Source: Shewanella sp. Choline-02u-19 (GTDB lineage Bacteria > Pseudomonadota > Gammaproteobacteria > Enterobacterales > Shewanellaceae). Taken from it: a stretch of 64,000 nt of DNA. Of this stretch, positions 8,224-16,853 are shown one piece after another (position 1 is the first letter of the stretch; each line of letters begins with the position of its first letter). The notes under the pieces are model-generated. The model did not search any database and was not told the origin of the DNA. It was given only the letters and a program-made list of their open reading frames with translations. The stretch is taken from NCBI RefSeq assembly GCF_002836205.1, contig NZ_PJBE01000013.1, positions 3,348,001-3,412,000 on the forward strand, in the 5' to 3' direction. The translations under genes and the position numbers were made by a program.

Positions 8224-8529
8224 ATGTTTGATCAAACAACTCACACTGAAGTTCACCCACTGACTGTTGGCAAAATCGAAACCGCAAGTGGCGCAATCAA
8301 GCCACAGTTATTACGCGATGCAGTAAAGCGTGCGGTAACAAACTTTTTCGCTCAGATGGACGGGCAAGAAGCTGAAGAAGTATATGAAATGGTGTTAAGC
8401 GAAGTTGAAGCTCCGCTGCTAGATATCATTATGCAACATACTCGCGGCAACCAAACTCGTGCTGCAAACATGCTAGGTATCAACCGTGGTACTTTGCGTA
8501 AAAAATTAAAAAAATACGGCATGAACTAA
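8224..8529 (+). CDS. fis: DNA-binding protein Fis
   Basis: A 101-residue nucleoid-associated, DNA-bending protein. The C-terminal helix-turn-helix (GNQTRAANMLGINRGTLRKK) is nearly identical to that of E. coli Fis, and length is normal (about 98). Fis is abundant in early exponential growth and activates rRNA promoters. It is co-transcribed with dusB and has its own terminator right after the gene. Confidence 0.97.
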   Translation: MFDQTTHTEVHPLTVGKIETASGAIKPQLLRDAVKRAVTNFFAQMDGQEAEEVYEMVLSEVEAPLLDIIMQHTRGNQTRAANMLGINRGTLRKKLKKYGMN

Positions 8530-8555
8530 GACTCACGTCTTAATATGTTGTATCG

Positions 8556-8590
8556 AAACGGGTTAATCAGAAATGGTTAACCCGTTTTTG
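8556..8590 (+). terminator. Rho-independent terminator of dusB-fis
   Basis: AAACGGGTTAA (8556-8566) pairs perfectly with TTAACCCGTTT (8577-8587) across a 10-base loop and runs into T residues. Confidence 0.9.
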
Positions 8591-9016
8591 TTTATACGTC
8601 CCCCCATATGCCCCCGCTGTATTGTTGCTCTTTCGAAAATCACCTAAGCCTACAGCTACTTATCCACAGAATATTTCATCCGACAAGATGCTCGCCAAAG
8701 TCTTCAACACTGATTGACTATCACGGCCTAAAACTTCCCAAACCTTCATTCGACCACACCTCCTCAAAGATCAGGGCTTCAGCCACACACATGAAACTCA
8801 GATGACACCAATGATAATAAACTCAGCTAAACATTGGCATAATTTGATGTTTAACGCTGTCCCATTTAATTACCTGTTGCTGAAGTAATCTCTCACAATG
8901 AGCAAGCTTGTAAGCTGCTTAATCTTCCATTGTGATTAAAAAAGCTTCTAACTGAGTGATATTCATGCCATATTTTTGCTTATTCACCACTTTATTCAAG
9001 CTAAATAGGGACGTCA
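8591..9016. other. Intergenic region without recognised gene
   Basis: About 425 bases. The only frame of note (8608-8805) has no family resemblance and a biased, serine/histidine-rich composition, so I treat it as non-coding. The downstream end carries AGGGACG at 9007-9013, the ribosome site of the next gene. Confidence 0.5.
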
Positions 9017-9991
9017 TTGCGAGCATTTGATTTTGATTTAAAAGGTTTGCAGGTGTTTGTGATTGCAGCCCAAACTGGCAGCATGACAGAGACGGCTAAA
9101 CGTTTAGGATTGACGCAATCTTCAGTCTCTCAGACCCTATCGATGCTAGAAAAGAACCTTAAGGTCGAGCTGCTTGATCGCAGTGTTCGGCCTCTTGCAC
9201 TTACTATCGCTGGCCGTTATTTTTTCGATCAATCTAGCCATCTTCTTTCCCAAGCAGAGCAAACCCAAAAGGTGTTTACTCAGGGGACATTTGAACAGCT
9301 TCATTTAGTGCGTATTGCCATGGTTGATTCTCTGGCAACCTCTTTAGGTAAGCCGTTAATTGAAGTGGTAAAGAGGCGAACCGAGAACTGGAGTCTAACC
9401 ACGGGTCGCTCTCATATGCACGCGGATGCACTGGTGTCTCGTCAGGTCGATATTATTATTTCTGATGATGCACTTGAAGACTGTGATGACCTCTGTCGCT
9501 ACCCCATATTAAGCGAGCCTTTTGTGTTAGTGGTTCCTCTGAATTTAAGCTGCCAATATGCAGATGTGAGTTCCATTAATGATATTAATCGTTTACTGCA
9601 AAAGCTAGATTTTGTGCGCTACACCAATGACTCTTTAATCGGCACCAATATAGAGCGCTACTTAAGACGAGTTGGCCTTGAGCCTGCCATGAGGTTACAG
9701 CTCGACAATACCTTTGCCGTGCTCTCTATGGTCGCGTCTGGCCTAGGCTGCACCATCACCACACCGCTATGTTTATACCAGAGTGGGATCCCTTTAGCGC
9801 AAGTAAGGTGCCTGCCTCTTCCTGCTAACGATGGCTTTAACAGGCGTCTTACCTTGGTCACTCGACGGCATGAACTGAGCGATTTGGCTGAGCAGATGGC
9901 CAGAGACAGTTGTCAAATCATGTCTCAGTGTTTCCTACCAGAGCTTGAAAAGGATCTGCCTTGGCTGGTATCAGCCATCGATATTGGTTAG
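9017..9991 (+). CDS. LysR-family transcriptional regulator, probable regulator of the downstream catabolic cluster
   Basis: A 324-residue LysR protein. Helix-turn-helix at residues 8-65 (LQVFVIAAQTGSMTETAKRL, then LTQSSVSQTLSMLEKNL), followed by a periplasmic-binding-protein-like effector domain. The start is TTG at 9017 with AGGG seven bases upstream; no in-frame ATG gives a complete DNA-binding domain. It lies 200 bases before the permease in the same direction, with a perfect 9-bp dyad in the gap (10049-10071). The position suggests it senses the substrate or an intermediate of the pathway; the effector is unknown. Confidence 0.85.
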   Translation: MRAFDFDLKGLQVFVIAAQTGSMTETAKRLGLTQSSVSQTLSMLEKNLKVELLDRSVRPLALTIAGRYFFDQSSHLLSQAEQTQKVFTQGTFEQLHLVRIAMVDSLATSLGKPLIEVVKRRTENWSLTTGRSHMHADALVSRQVDIIISDDALEDCDDLCRYPILSEPFVLVVPLNLSCQYADVSSINDINRLLQKLDFVRYTNDSLIGTNIERYLRRVGLEPAMRLQLDNTFAVLSMVASGLGCTITTPLCLYQSGIPLAQVRCLPLPANDGFNRRLTLVTRRHELSDLAEQMARDSCQIMSQCFLPELEKDLPWLVSAIDIG

Positions 9992-10048
9992 TGCGTAGAA
10001 TGAGTTTTTGCGACTAAAAACTAAAAAATAAGCCGCTGATGTTTTTCA

Positions 10049-10071
10049 TAGTATTAAAATTATTAATACTA
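10049..10071. promoter_or_regulatory. Candidate LysR operator in front of the catabolic cluster
   Basis: TAGTATTAA-AATTA-TTAATACTA, a perfect 9-bp dyad with a 5-base centre, about 120 bases before the permease start. LysR proteins usually bind AT-rich dyads of this type (T-N11-A core). It lacks a T run and is AT-only in the centre, so it is not a good terminator. Confidence 0.4.
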
Positions 10072-10190
10072 CAGCGTTAGTACAAATGATTGTTGTTGTC
10101 GTTAAGCCAGGAGGCTATTAGGTTCGGTCAGGTATTAATTCAAAGCGAATTATCCGGGCCATTTCGCAAACCAAGATTAAGGGAAGTGTC

Positions 10191-11651
10191 ATGTCACATG
10201 AATCAAAGATACAACATGCTCCTAACACAAAAAATAAAAGCATTGAGTATAAAGCCGTTTCCGATGAATACATGAGCCAACGTCAACTCAAAAAAGGGGT
10301 TGCTGGCTGGGTACTGCTGGCCAGTCTGGGGATCTCCTATGTGATTTCAGGCGATTTTGCCGGATGGAACTTTGGTCTTGAACTTGGCGGATTTGGCGGA
10401 ATGCTTATCGCCACTCTGGTGATGGGCTTAATGTATATCTGCTTAGTATTAAGTTTAGCGGAGATGTCATCTTCACTGCCGACGGCTGGCGGTGGCTATA
10501 GCTTTGCCAGACGCGCCATGGGACCTTGGGGCGGATTTCTCACCGGCACAGCTATTTTATTAGAATATGCCATCGCGCCTGCCGCTATCGCTATCTTTAT
10601 TGGCGGTTATGTCCATGAGCTTGTCGGTATAGACGGGCCGATTGTCTATGCGGCCTTCTATGTCGTGTTTGTCGGTTTACATCTGTGGGGAGCTGGTGAA
10701 GCACTGAGGATCATGATGGGGATAACCCTGCTCGCGGTGATCGCTATAGGTGTCTTTATGGTGGGCATGGTGCCACATTTCGACTCGGCCAATCTATTCG
10801 ATATTGCGGCCAACCCTAATGTTGCAGGATCCAGCAGTTTCCTTCCTGAAGGTTATATGGGGATCTGGGCCGCACTGCCATTTGCGATGTGGCTGTTTCT
10901 TGCGGTAGAAGGCGTGCCATTGGCCGCTGAGGAAGCGAAGAACCCAGCGAAAGATATGCCTAAGGGGATTATCGCCTCTATGTTGGTATTGATCGTATTT
11001 GCTGCAGCGGTGTTATTGCTCGCTCCTGGAGGCGCAGGCGCCGAAGCGATGAAAACCCATGGCGCGCCATTAGTGGGGGCACTGCAATCTGTTTATGGTC
11101 AGGATTCACTGGCTGCCAAGTTTGTTAATATTGTCGGTCTGTTTGGCTTGATTGCCAGTTTCTTCTCTATTATTTATGCCTATTCACGTCAAGTTTTCGC
11201 CCTCTCCCGCGCCGGTTATTTGCCCCGTTTCCTCTCGCTGTCTGGAAAACGTAAAGTGCCAGTTTGGGCGTTAATCGTACCGGGAATATTGGGCTTTCTG
11301 TTGTCGCTAACCGGTGAAGGTGACTTGATGATCACCATGGCGGTATTTGGCGCTACTATCTCCTACGCGATGATGAGTTTGTCACATATTTTACTGCGTA
11401 AAAAAGAACCTAATCTTGAACGCCCTTATAAAACCCCTGGCGGTATTTTTACATCCTCTATCGCATTAGTGCTCTCACTCGTCGCACTCGCATCCACCTT
11501 TGTGGTCAGCCTTCAGGCTGCCATGTGGTCGGCCCTCTTTTATCTCATAATGGTGACTTACTTTGTCCTCTATAGTCGTCATCGATTGGTGGCTTCGGCA
11601 CCAGAGGAGGAGTTTGACATGATCGCCTCAGCTGAGTCTGAACTTAATTAG
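10191..11651 (+). CDS. APC-superfamily permease of the ethanolamine permease type
   Basis: A 486-residue inner-membrane amino acid/polyamine/organocation transporter with about 12 predicted helices. The segment after residue 30 (QLKKGVAGWVLLASLGISYV, then ISGDFAGWNFGLELGG) closely resembles the ethanolamine permease family. AEMSSSLPTAGGGYSF is the conserved APC loop. A hydrophilic N-terminal extension of about 30 residues precedes the first helix. ATG at 10191 has GGGAAG upstream. It is the first structural gene of a cluster with a GS-like ligase and two dehydrogenases. The family assignment favours ethanolamine or a related amino alcohol as substrate; a polyamine or amino acid remains possible. 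Confidence 0.8.
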   Translation: MSHESKIQHAPNTKNKSIEYKAVSDEYMSQRQLKKGVAGWVLLASLGISYVISGDFAGWNFGLELGGFGGMLIATLVMGLMYICLVLSLAEMSSSLPTAGGGYSFARRAMGPWGGFLTGTAILLEYAIAPAAIAIFIGGYVHELVGIDGPIVYAAFYVVFVGLHLWGAGEALRIMMGITLLAVIAIGVFMVGMVPHFDSANLFDIAANPNVAGSSSFLPEGYMGIWAALPFAMWLFLAVEGVPLAAEEAKNPAKDMPKGIIASMLVLIVFAAAVLLLAPGGAGAEAMKTHGAPLVGALQSVYGQDSLAAKFVNIVGLFGLIASFFSIIYAYSRQVFALSRAGYLPRFLSLSGKRKVPVWALIVPGILGFLLSLTGEGDLMITMAVFGATISYAMMSLSHILLRKKEPNLERPYKTPGGIFTSSIALVLSLVALASTFVVSLQAAMWSALFYLIMVTYFVLYSRHRLVASAPEEEFDMIASAESELN

Positions 11652-11820
11652 TATTAAGAGGCTGGCAGTGAGCTACTTTATTCTGTCAGCCAAGCTTATT
11701 CCCTGCAAATTTAGCGACTAAGATTAAAAAAATATAATAAGTAATAAATGAAGTCTGACGATGAACTGCAGCGCTAAGCCAAGTTCATCTTATCAAGAAC
11801 AATAATAAGGAAGCGCGAAT

Positions 11821-13188
11821 ATGGAAGCGAGACAAGTTAACAGTATTGCCGATGCCATTGCCATTATAGAGGAGCGTGGTTTAGCCCATATTAAGGTTGG
11901 TCTATTTGATAATGATGGGGTGATGCGCGGTAAGTATATGTCTAAGTCCAAGTTTATAGCTTCCTTAGATAAAGGCTTTGCATTTTGCGATGTGGTACTT
12001 GGTTGGGACGTCAAAGATCAACTCTATGACAATGCTAAATACACAGGGTGGCACACAGGTTATCCCGATGCACCAGTGCGGATATTACCCCATACCTGCC
12101 GCGATGTAATTGGTGAAGAAGGCATGCTGCTGTTTATCGCAGAGTTTGCCGGAGAAGCTGAAGCTGTCTGCCCACGAGGGACACTAAGACGTGTGATAGA
12201 GAAAGCTGAAAGCATGGGCTTTAACCCGTTTGCGGCATTGGAATATGAGTTCTTTTTATTTAACGAAACACCAAAATCAATCCGCGAAAAAAACTTCCGC
12301 AATCTAGAGACAATAACCCCAGATTGGTTCGGTTACTCAATGATCCGTAACTCTGTGCACTCTGATCTTTATCAAGCTATTTTGTCGATGTCTGAGACCA
12401 TGGATTTTCCTATCGAAGGGATCCATTCCGAAACAGGCCCAGGCGTAATTGAGGCGGCGATTGCGGTTGATAATGCCGAAGCGGCGGCCGATAAAGGGGC
12501 ACTGTTTAAAACCTTTATGAAGGTGTTGGCACAGAGACGGGATCTGATGGCGACCTTTATGGCGAAGTGGTCAGGGGATTATCCGGGGCAAAGTGGCCAT
12601 ATTCACCTCTCATTACAAAACAAAGATGGTAGCTCGGCTTTTTATGACCCCAGCCAGACTCACAGCATGAGCAAAATACAACGGCATTTTTTGGCTGGCC
12701 AACAGGCATTGATGCCTGAATTTCTGTGCATGATAGCCCCGACTATTAACAGTTATTCTAGGATGGTCCCCGGATTCTGGGCGCCTACTGATGCCACTTG
12801 GGGCGTTGAAAACAGAACCACGGCTTTGAGGGTTATTCCTGGATCGGCGTCATCTCAGCGGGTTGAATATCGACTCGGTGCAGCCGATGCGAACCCCTAC
12901 CTTGCACTTGCTGCTGCACTTGCCAGCGGCCTCTATGGCATAGAGCACGAGTTAGAACCGCAAGCTCAAGTGAAAGGTAACGCTTACGAGCAGAGCCATG
13001 ATGCGTCATTAGCGCTGCCCGCCACTCTGTGGGATGCGACGCAACGATTCAAGCAATCTTCAGCGGCAAAAAGCTGTTTTGGTGAAACCTTTGTCGAGCA
13101 TTACGCCATCAGCCGTGAGTGGGAAGAGCGTGAGTTTAGAAAGCATGTTACCGATTGGGAGATGGAGCGTTATTTCGAGATTATTTAA
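11821..13188 (+). CDS. Glutamine-synthetase-like gamma-glutamyl-amine ligase (GlnA/PuuA-type)
   Basis: A 455-residue glutamine synthetase fold, likely joining glutamate to an amine with ATP. The beta-grasp N-terminus includes VGLFDNDGVMRGKYM at residues about 27-41. The metal and ATP motifs follow: EYEFFLF (E141/E143), ETGPGVIEAA, SGHIHLS (about 258-264), ENRTTALRV (about 330) and QRVEYRLGAADANPYLAL. The sequence is of the PuuA/GlnA3/GlnA4 group rather than nitrogen-assimilating GlnA: the adenylylation region is absent, and the neighbours are catabolic. With the ethanolamine-type permease the best guess is gamma-glutamylethanolamide synthetase. ATG 11821 has AAGGAAG upstream. Confidence 0.82.
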   Translation: MEARQVNSIADAIAIIEERGLAHIKVGLFDNDGVMRGKYMSKSKFIASLDKGFAFCDVVLGWDVKDQLYDNAKYTGWHTGYPDAPVRILPHTCRDVIGEEGMLLFIAEFAGEAEAVCPRGTLRRVIEKAESMGFNPFAALEYEFFLFNETPKSIREKNFRNLETITPDWFGYSMIRNSVHSDLYQAILSMSETMDFPIEGIHSETGPGVIEAAIAVDNAEAAADKGALFKTFMKVLAQRRDLMATFMAKWSGDYPGQSGHIHLSLQNKDGSSAFYDPSQTHSMSKIQRHFLAGQQALMPEFLCMIAPTINSYSRMVPGFWAPTDATWGVENRTTALRVIPGSASSQRVEYRLGAADANPYLALAAALASGLYGIEHELEPQAQVKGNAYEQSHDASLALPATLWDATQRFKQSSAAKSCFGETFVEHYAISREWEEREFRKHVTDWEMERYFEII

Positions 13189-13288
13189 GCCCACAAGCAT
13201 CTTTCTGCTGCTGTGAGTTTTATGGTGTAAACCACTTATTTGAAGTTAAAGTTGAAATTTAAGTTGTAGCAATGGAGTTACCTTATTT

Positions 13289-14704
13289 ATGGAATCATTC
13301 TCGAAACCAGAGATGCAGCACACCCTATCTCCCATAGATGGCAGCATTTTTGTCAGCCGTCCGCTCGCTGACGAGCATCAGCTATTAGCCTCTGTCGAGC
13401 AAGCAACGGCAGCCTATAATAGTTCTGAGGCAAGCTGGAAACTGACCCCGCTATCTCAACGTAAAGCCTTATGTAAACAGGCTATCGAGCAGTTATTGAG
13501 TCATAAAGATGACATAGCGAAAGAACTGAGCTGGATGATGGGACGACCTATACGTTACGGCGGCGGTGAGCTTGCCGGCGTTGCCGAGCGCAGTGACTAT
13601 ATGATTGAGGTTTGCGAGCAAGCGTTAGCGGATATCCAGCTCGAAGAAAAGTCAGGCTTTACCCGTTATATCAAACGTGAATCCTTAGGCACAGTCTTGG
13701 TTATCGCTCCCTGGAACTACCCTTTTTTAACCGCGATAAATGCCATCATTCCTGCTTTATTGGCGGGTAATTGCGTGATACTCAAACACTCAGCTCAAAC
13801 ACCACTGTGCGCCGAGCGCTTATATCAGGCCTTTAAAGAAGCGGGATTACCTAAAGGCGTTTTTCAATACTTGCATATGAGTCACGATAACACCGCCAAA
13901 CTTATCGCCAATGAGCAGATCAATTATGTGGCGTTTACCGGCTCTGTTTATGGCGGGAAGATGGTAGAAAAGGCCGCTTGTGGACGCTTTATTGGTGTTG
14001 GTCTAGAGCTTGGCGGCAAAGATCCCGCCTATGTCCGTGAGGATGCGGATATAGACAGTGCCGTTGAGACCTTAGTCGATGGTGCTTTTTTCAACTCAGG
14101 ACAATCTTGCTGCGGAATTGAGCGCATCTACGTCCACCAGCACGCTTATGATGAATTTGTCAGTAAGGCGGTGGCCTTAACCAAACAATACCAGTTAGGG
14201 CGTGCAGATGATCCAAGCGCCACCTTAGGCCCCATGGTGCGCACCTCAGCGGCGGATTTTGTCAGAGAGCAGATAGCTGATGCAATTGAGCAAGGTGCCA
14301 TAGCCCATATAGACGAAGCACTGTTTCCGCTGAGTCAGAACGGAACGCCTTACCTTGCACCACAGATCCTGACACATGTAGATCACTCTATGAGCGTGAT
14401 GACACAGGAGTCGTTCGGCCCTGTGGTCGGGATAATGAAAGTATCGAGTGATGACCAAGCCATTACATTAATGAACGACAGCGATTTTGGCTTAACCGCC
14501 AGTATCTTTACCCAAGATATCGACCTCGGGATTGCGTTAGGTGAACGCCTGCAGACAGGGACTTTTTTCCTTAATCGCTGTGATTATTTAGATCCCGCAT
14601 TAGCGTGGACAGGGGTAAAGCAGTCGGGTCGTGGCTGCACTCTATCTCAGTTAGGATTTGAGCAGCTGACTCGGCCTAAGTCATTTCATATAAAGCATAT
14701 TTAA
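13289..14704 (+). CDS. NAD(P)-dependent aldehyde dehydrogenase
   Basis: A 471-residue aldehyde dehydrogenase. The cofactor-binding region contains VIAPWNYPFL and TGSVYGGKMVE. The general base is in LELGGKDP, and the nucleophile is C274 of GQSCCGIER. The conserved SFGPVVGIMKV and the C-terminal VKQSGRG-like end are present. Length is close to the usual 480-500. Ribosome site GGAG precedes ATG 13289. It sits between the GS-like ligase and the iron alcohol dehydrogenase, so it would oxidise the aldehyde that the latter produces, probably a gamma-glutamyl-aminoacetaldehyde-type intermediate. The substrate is inferred from context. Confidence 0.88.
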   Translation: MESFSKPEMQHTLSPIDGSIFVSRPLADEHQLLASVEQATAAYNSSEASWKLTPLSQRKALCKQAIEQLLSHKDDIAKELSWMMGRPIRYGGGELAGVAERSDYMIEVCEQALADIQLEEKSGFTRYIKRESLGTVLVIAPWNYPFLTAINAIIPALLAGNCVILKHSAQTPLCAERLYQAFKEAGLPKGVFQYLHMSHDNTAKLIANEQINYVAFTGSVYGGKMVEKAACGRFIGVGLELGGKDPAYVREDADIDSAVETLVDGAFFNSGQSCCGIERIYVHQHAYDEFVSKAVALTKQYQLGRADDPSATLGPMVRTSAADFVREQIADAIEQGAIAHIDEALFPLSQNGTPYLAPQILTHVDHSMSVMTQESFGPVVGIMKVSSDDQAITLMNDSDFGLTASIFTQDIDLGIALGERLQTGTFFLNRCDYLDPALAWTGVKQSGRGCTLSQLGFEQLTRPKSFHIKHI

Positions 14705-14745
14705 CTCAGTGCCCGTATAGGCTAGATCCAAAAGGGAGTAGATAG

Positions 14746-15915
14746 ATGGATTTACATGCAAGTTGGAATTTCCCCACTGCCATCACAGTGGGTGAAGGCT
14801 GTTTAGATCAGCTTGGTGAGCGTTGCAAAGTACTTAATATGACCAAAGTGCTGTTGATCACCGACCCTGGTTTATCCGGTTTGTCGATGGTCAAAGAGGC
14901 AATAGCATATTGCATAGAAGCTGGACTTGAAGCTGATGTTTTTGCTGATATACAGGGAAACCCAACCGGCAACAATGTTCGCGATGGCGCACTGTTTTTA
15001 AACGCTGGCGGTTTCGATGGTGTGGTAGCGTTCGGTGGCGGCTCAAGTTTAGATGCAGCAAAAGCAATCGCCATGATAGCGAAGCAAGCGATCTCTTTAT
15101 GGACCGCCGAAGATATTGGCAGTAATTGGACTCTTGTCGATGAAAGCCTAATGCTTCCAGTGGTGGCAGTGCCCACCACTGCAGGGACGGGTTCTGAAGT
15201 AGGCCGCGCGTCAGTCATCACCGACACCGATGGACCTCATCATATTAAACGCATTATCTTTCATCCCAATATGCTACCCGCGCATGTTTTGCTCGACCCG
15301 ACATTAACCTTAAGCTTGCCACCTCATATTACCGCGGCAACGGGTTTAGACGCCTTGTCGCATAATCTAGAAGCCTATTGTGCGCCTTTTTATCACCCTA
15401 TGGCGGAGGGAATTGCTATTGAGGGGATACGTTTAGTGAAAGACTTCCTTCCAAGAGCTGTGACCAATGGTGAAGACATTGAAGCGAGAACACAGATGCT
15501 AGTAGCTTCGACTATGGGAGCGACCAGTTTTCAACGTGGTTTGGGCGGAATGCATGCTATCGCTCACTCCCTTGGTGCGCTGTATAACAAACATCATGGA
15601 TTATTAAATGCGATTTTAATGCCCTATGTGTTGATACGAAACCGCAGTGTTATAGAGGAGCGCATCACACGTTTGTCGCGATACCTTGAGTTAGATGACG
15701 CGAGTTTTGATGGTTTTCTGTCTTGGGTGCTAACGCTAAGGGAGCAACTTAATATTCCGCACACCTTAGCCGAGATAGGGATCAATTTAGATGACGCGGT
15801 TTTGGTCGGAAAAATGTCAGCCAAAGACGCGGCTTCCGCAGGCAATCCGATAATATTAACCGATGCCGAGTATTCATTGCTCTTTAGTGATGCGGTTAAA
15901 GGTCAATTAAAATAA
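14746..15915 (+). CDS. Iron-containing (group III) alcohol dehydrogenase
   Basis: A 389-residue enzyme of the Fe-ADH family. NAD-binding FGGGSSLDAAKAIAM lies at about residues 97-111, and TTAGTGSEVGRASVITD at about 145-161. The C-terminal helical domain supplies the metal ligands, with histidines in GGMHAIAHSLGALYNKHHG and the upstream aspartate in PTTAGTGS-adjacent segments. AAAGGGAG precedes ATG 14746. In the cluster it would oxidise an alcohol group to an aldehyde. Polyamine pathways (Puu) use an oxidase at this step, so an alcohol dehydrogenase here argues for an amino-alcohol substrate. Confidence 0.88.
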   Translation: MDLHASWNFPTAITVGEGCLDQLGERCKVLNMTKVLLITDPGLSGLSMVKEAIAYCIEAGLEADVFADIQGNPTGNNVRDGALFLNAGGFDGVVAFGGGSSLDAAKAIAMIAKQAISLWTAEDIGSNWTLVDESLMLPVVAVPTTAGTGSEVGRASVITDTDGPHHIKRIIFHPNMLPAHVLLDPTLTLSLPPHITAATGLDALSHNLEAYCAPFYHPMAEGIAIEGIRLVKDFLPRAVTNGEDIEARTQMLVASTMGATSFQRGLGGMHAIAHSLGALYNKHHGLLNAILMPYVLIRNRSVIEERITRLSRYLELDDASFDGFLSWVLTLREQLNIPHTLAEIGINLDDAVLVGKMSAKDAASAGNPIILTDAEYSLLFSDAVKGQLK

Positions 15916-16008
15916 TACCCGTCTGGGAGTCACAATGTGCGGCTCTCAGCCTGCTTTATTAAACAGATTTATCAGGCAATAAAACGTTTTTCACAGAGGA
16001 GGATTGCG

Positions 16009-16707
16009 ATGAGAATAGGGATTTTGCAATGCGATGATGTCACCGAAGCACTGCAAGCTAAACATGGTAATTATCCGATGATGTTTACTCGCCTGTTTGA
16101 GAATTTAGACACTGAATTAGCATTTTCTGTTTACCGAGTGATTGATGGCAGCTACCCCGATTCATTGGATGAATGCGACGCCTATATTACGACAGGAAGT
16201 CGTTATGGGGTCAATGATGATGAAGCTTGGGTGATCCAGTTTAGGCATTTCATCGCCAAACTCTATGCCTGTAAGAAAAAGCTCATTGGGATCTGTTTTG
16301 GTCATCAGATGATGGTCAAAGCGTTGGGAGGTGAGGTCATCAAATCTCCAAAAGGCTGGGGCGTAGGTGTGACTACATCAATGATCACTCAGAGAAAACC
16401 TTGGATGGATGGAGCTGCAGAGGCGATATCTTTGGTGGTAAGTCATCAAGATCAAGTGAGTAAACTGCCTGAAGATACTGAGATTATTGCCGCCAGTGAT
16501 TTCTGCCCCTTCTATATGATCCAGATAAACGACCACTTTCTTGGTGTTCAGGGACATCCTGAGTTTAGTAAGAGCTACTCAGAGGATCTAATGGATGCCC
16601 GCCGTGACAGGATCCCCCATCAAAGAGTTGAAATTGGCATCGAGTCACTGTCGCTTCCAGTTGACGATAAACTCGTGACTCGTTGGTTTGTGAACTTCTT
16701 ATATTAA
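16009..16707 (+). CDS. Class I glutamine amidotransferase-like hydrolase, probable gamma-glutamyl amide hydrolase
   Basis: A 232-residue flavodoxin-like GATase domain. The catalytic triad is visible: C96 in GICFGHQ, and H183 and E185 in QGHPEF. There is no synthetase partner domain, so it probably acts as a free hydrolase. The open frame extends upstream to 15937, but I choose ATG 16009 because AGGAGG lies directly before it and MRIGILQCDDV is the natural family N-terminus. As the last gene of the cluster it plays the role PuuD plays in the Puu pathway: releasing glutamate from the oxidised gamma-glutamyl intermediate. PuuD itself is a related but distinct family. Confidence 0.82.
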   Translation: MRIGILQCDDVTEALQAKHGNYPMMFTRLFENLDTELAFSVYRVIDGSYPDSLDECDAYITTGSRYGVNDDEAWVIQFRHFIAKLYACKKKLIGICFGHQMMVKALGGEVIKSPKGWGVGVTTSMITQRKPWMDGAAEAISLVVSHQDQVSKLPEDTEIIAASDFCPFYMIQINDHFLGVQGHPEFSKSYSEDLMDARRDRIPHQRVEIGIESLSLPVDDKLVTRWFVNFLY

Positions 16708-16712
16708 AAGGA

Positions 16713-16736
16713 TGACCATCGTCGGTTTGATGGTCA
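16713..16736 (+). terminator. Hairpin after the catabolic cluster
   Basis: TGACCATC (16713-16720) pairs with GATGGTCA (16729-16736), just after the amidotransferase stop. There is no T run; a possible rho-dependent or processed 3' end between convergent genes. Confidence 0.35.
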
Positions 16737-16853
16737 ACTCTAAGTAGAGATGTTAGTTGTGTCCCAAAAAACTCACGCTGTTATGGTATGGGCCTGCTCT
16801 TATCAAAGATCAACAACGCAGGGGTAGAATAAGTGCTCCAGCCAATATCAAAA

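Noticed and set aside
8608..8805. 65-codon frame after fis
   Set aside because: Unusual composition, no ribosome site and no recognisable family; likely non-coding.
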